A stretch of 64,000 nucleotides of DNA from Paramecium octaurelia (lineage: Eukaryota; Ciliophora; Oligohymenophorea; Peniculida; Parameciidae), in assembly GCA_905182995.1 (NCBI GenBank), contig CAJJDP010000029.1:434001-498000 (forward strand), in the 5' to 3' direction. Position 1 is the stretch's first letter, and each line of letters starts with the position of its first letter. The position numbers and the translations under genes are program-made. A model generated the notes under the pieces. That model had not been told where the DNA came from. It made no database searches and was given only the letters and a program-made list of their open reading frames with translations. Below, piece after piece: positions 62,583 through 64,000 of this stretch.

Positions 62583-63258
62583 TAATTCTTAATCCTCTCC
62601 TCTGCTTCATTCCTTTGCATCTGTAATTCTAACCGTTTCTATACAAATACATACCCAATTAAAATTAATTTTCTTTTGCCTGTTATTCTAACTCATGAAT
62701 TCTTTACATCAAAATTGCTTTATCCTTATCATACAGATTTTATTTTTGGTTTTAATGATTATTCGTGATTTCTCTCATAATTTAGATTAATTAAATGATA
62801 TAGCTTGATACTTCCTATTAATGAATGCATGTCCTTAATCCTACTATCAATTTTGAGAGTTATTAATTTAACTACTTAAAGCTTTTATTCTTCTCAAGAT
62901 TGTCAATCACAGATCTGATTTACCTCACAATCTCTTTCTTTGAAGCCTCTTCCTTTAAATGAGCCTACTCATATAAATAACTTTAAACGGACATCATTTC
63001 ACCGCTCAGCTTCAAAGTTGATTGAGTATTTAACCTACTCTTATATATTTCATACGCATACTTTATTTATTTTCTTGTCAGGCGTGCTAAAGCTGTTATT
63101 CAAAGTTCTCTGATAATTATTTTTAGGGGCTGATACTGATTTCATTTACTTAACAATTTTTTATTTTTTTATAATAATTGTTTTCTAAGCCCATTAATCT
63201 ATTTCTCCTTCAAATTAGCTTGAATTCCTATTACTCTCCTTTTATGATACTATAAAAT
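62213..63258 (-). CDS. coiled-coil protein, unknown (5' truncated at the N)
   Basis: Mostly coiled coil (AEERIKNYEVQLEQIKQIKN; KLMQTKIQTLSEKEKKLIQL), ending in an acidic Ser-rich tail (EFIDSSNSDFADISQFDIGQ). A 22-nt intron near the 5' end is clear. A frame change near 62650 could not be bridged by a canonical intron. The 5' end is ambiguous: ATG 63145 gives MKSVSAPKNNYQRTLNN, but a 20-nt intron over that ATG would join it to coiled-coil sequence reaching the N at 63259 (LKEKQINGLRKQLLQKNKKL). I prefer the longer, truncated reading because otherwise a TGA and an ATG overlap by four bases. Confidence 0.6.
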
Positions 63259-63259
63259 N
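63259..63259. other. assembly join marked by a single N
   Basis: Single undetermined base; sequence after it restarts inside the SF-assemblin gene. Confidence 0.9.
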
Positions 63260-63576
63260 GCTTATTCTTTTGCTAATTTATCTTCTTCAACTTATTTTTG
63301 TAATTTTCCTAACTGATACATGAGATAAAATAATACTTGATCTCTAAGTCCATTGAGTTTAGTAAAGATTTATTCTTAAAATTCATTAAATGCATCTTCG
63401 GCTTATTGGATTCTTTATTCAGCTTATTCAAGTTTTTAGAATCTCTCGTTCTCTACTCCTATTTATATGGTTGATAGTTTTTCTGATATCTTCTAGATTC
63501 TTCCACTGCTTGGAGACACTTATTAGTCTAGTAAGGATAGTTGTTAAATTTTACATAAAGATCTTGAATTATACAT
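63260..63576 (-). pseudogene. 5' fragment of SF-assemblin (artefact copy)
   Basis: Repeats 61842-62158, including the start codon and the first two introns, then breaks at the N. Not a second SF-assemblin gene. Confidence 0.85.
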
Positions 63577-63630
63577 TGTGAATAAATTTTATTTATGATT
63601 AAACTCTTTATATATATAGAAATAAAAATG

Positions 63631-64000
63631 TCAATCTAATAAGAATTTTTTGTTCCTTTTAATACTACTCTAACCAATATCAAATTGAGAAATGTCTGCG
63701 AAATCAGAATTCGAACTATCAATAAACTCTTCCTTATCCTCTTTATTTGTAGTATTACTATTTCTGCTTGAAACCTAATTGATATTTTTATAGATATGCT
63801 CAACATCAATCCCTCTGGATTTTACTGCTTTTACTAATTAGATTAATTTCTTCTCCTTCTCAGAAAGTGTCTATATTTTAGTTTGCATCAATTTTATTTG
63901 GTTTTTTAGTTCCATCTTTTCTTTCGTATTTGTTTACTATTTTTTAGGTTAATTTTGGTTTTAATTTTTTATCTGTTTTATTTACTCTAATTGAACTTCA
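63631..64000 (-). CDS. second copy of the coiled-coil gene, running off the window
   Basis: Repeats 62213-62582, the 3' end of the coiled-coil gene. It is probably the contig copy that carries the complete gene beyond the window, so the full 5' end should be recoverable there. Confidence 0.8.

Larger units (their letters stand above)
63260..64000. repeat. direct repeat copy 2 (continues beyond the window)
   Basis: Repeats 61842-62582. If it is the same kind of unmerged overlap as at 26895, the repeat should end near 64676, where copy 1 meets the N. Confidence 0.93.

Noticed and set aside
61285..63576. Two SF-assemblin genes
   Set aside because: The second is only the 5' fragment in the assembly repeat after the N at 63259.

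Overview
Organism. The window is macronuclear DNA of a ciliate, almost certainly a Paramecium or a very close relative. Reading frames stay open only if TAA and TAG are read as glutamine and TGA is the sole stop. Most genes carry 19-31 nt introns (GTA...TAG) that must be removed to keep conserved domains in frame. The DNA is very AT-rich, genes are packed tens of bases apart, and a trichocyst matrix protein gene and an SF-assemblin gene are present. All coordinates are single genomic spans; introns are named in the evidence where I could place them. Splicing was inferred by eye from frame and family conservation. Where exon lengths sum to a multiple of three the model is firmer, and I say where it does not.

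Layout. 1-9.3 kb: RNA polymerase subunit RPB10, a methyltransferase, a secreted cysteine-rich protein, a decayed histidine-kinase-like membrane protein and a full ABCC transporter. 9.8-17.5 kb: a two-domain cation channel, the COPII GTPase SAR1, several small unknowns and a bZIP-like protein with a cysteine cluster. 17.6-28.2 kb (mostly minus strand): a RAP-domain protein, a coiled-coil protein, a large type I membrane protein and a zeta-class glutathione transferase. 28.2-36.4 kb: mitochondrial carrier, NAP1 histone chaperone, trichocyst matrix protein, Cache-domain receptor, VIT-family metal transporter and a mitochondrial-porin-like barrel. 36.4-44.1 kb: coiled-coil and low-complexity proteins around a PP4 regulatory subunit 3 (SMEK) gene and a classical bZIP factor. 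44.3-53.4 kb: a two-pore-type channel, disordered proteins, a SHAQKYF-type Myb protein and a REV7-like HORMA protein. 53.4-64 kb: a PH-domain CAMK-like kinase, a ULK-like kinase, a basic nucleolar-type protein, coiled-coil proteins and SF-assemblin.

Assembly. Two single-N positions (26895 and 63259) are each flanked by long direct repeats that look like unmerged contig overlaps, not biology. They duplicate the glutathione transferase gene and the 5' ends of neighbouring genes.

Working together. This is ordinary somatic gene space: no mobile element, CRISPR array, rRNA or tRNA was recognised. Neighbours are functionally unrelated. The interest lies in extreme gene packing, micro-introns, a few unusual proteins and the two assembly artefacts.
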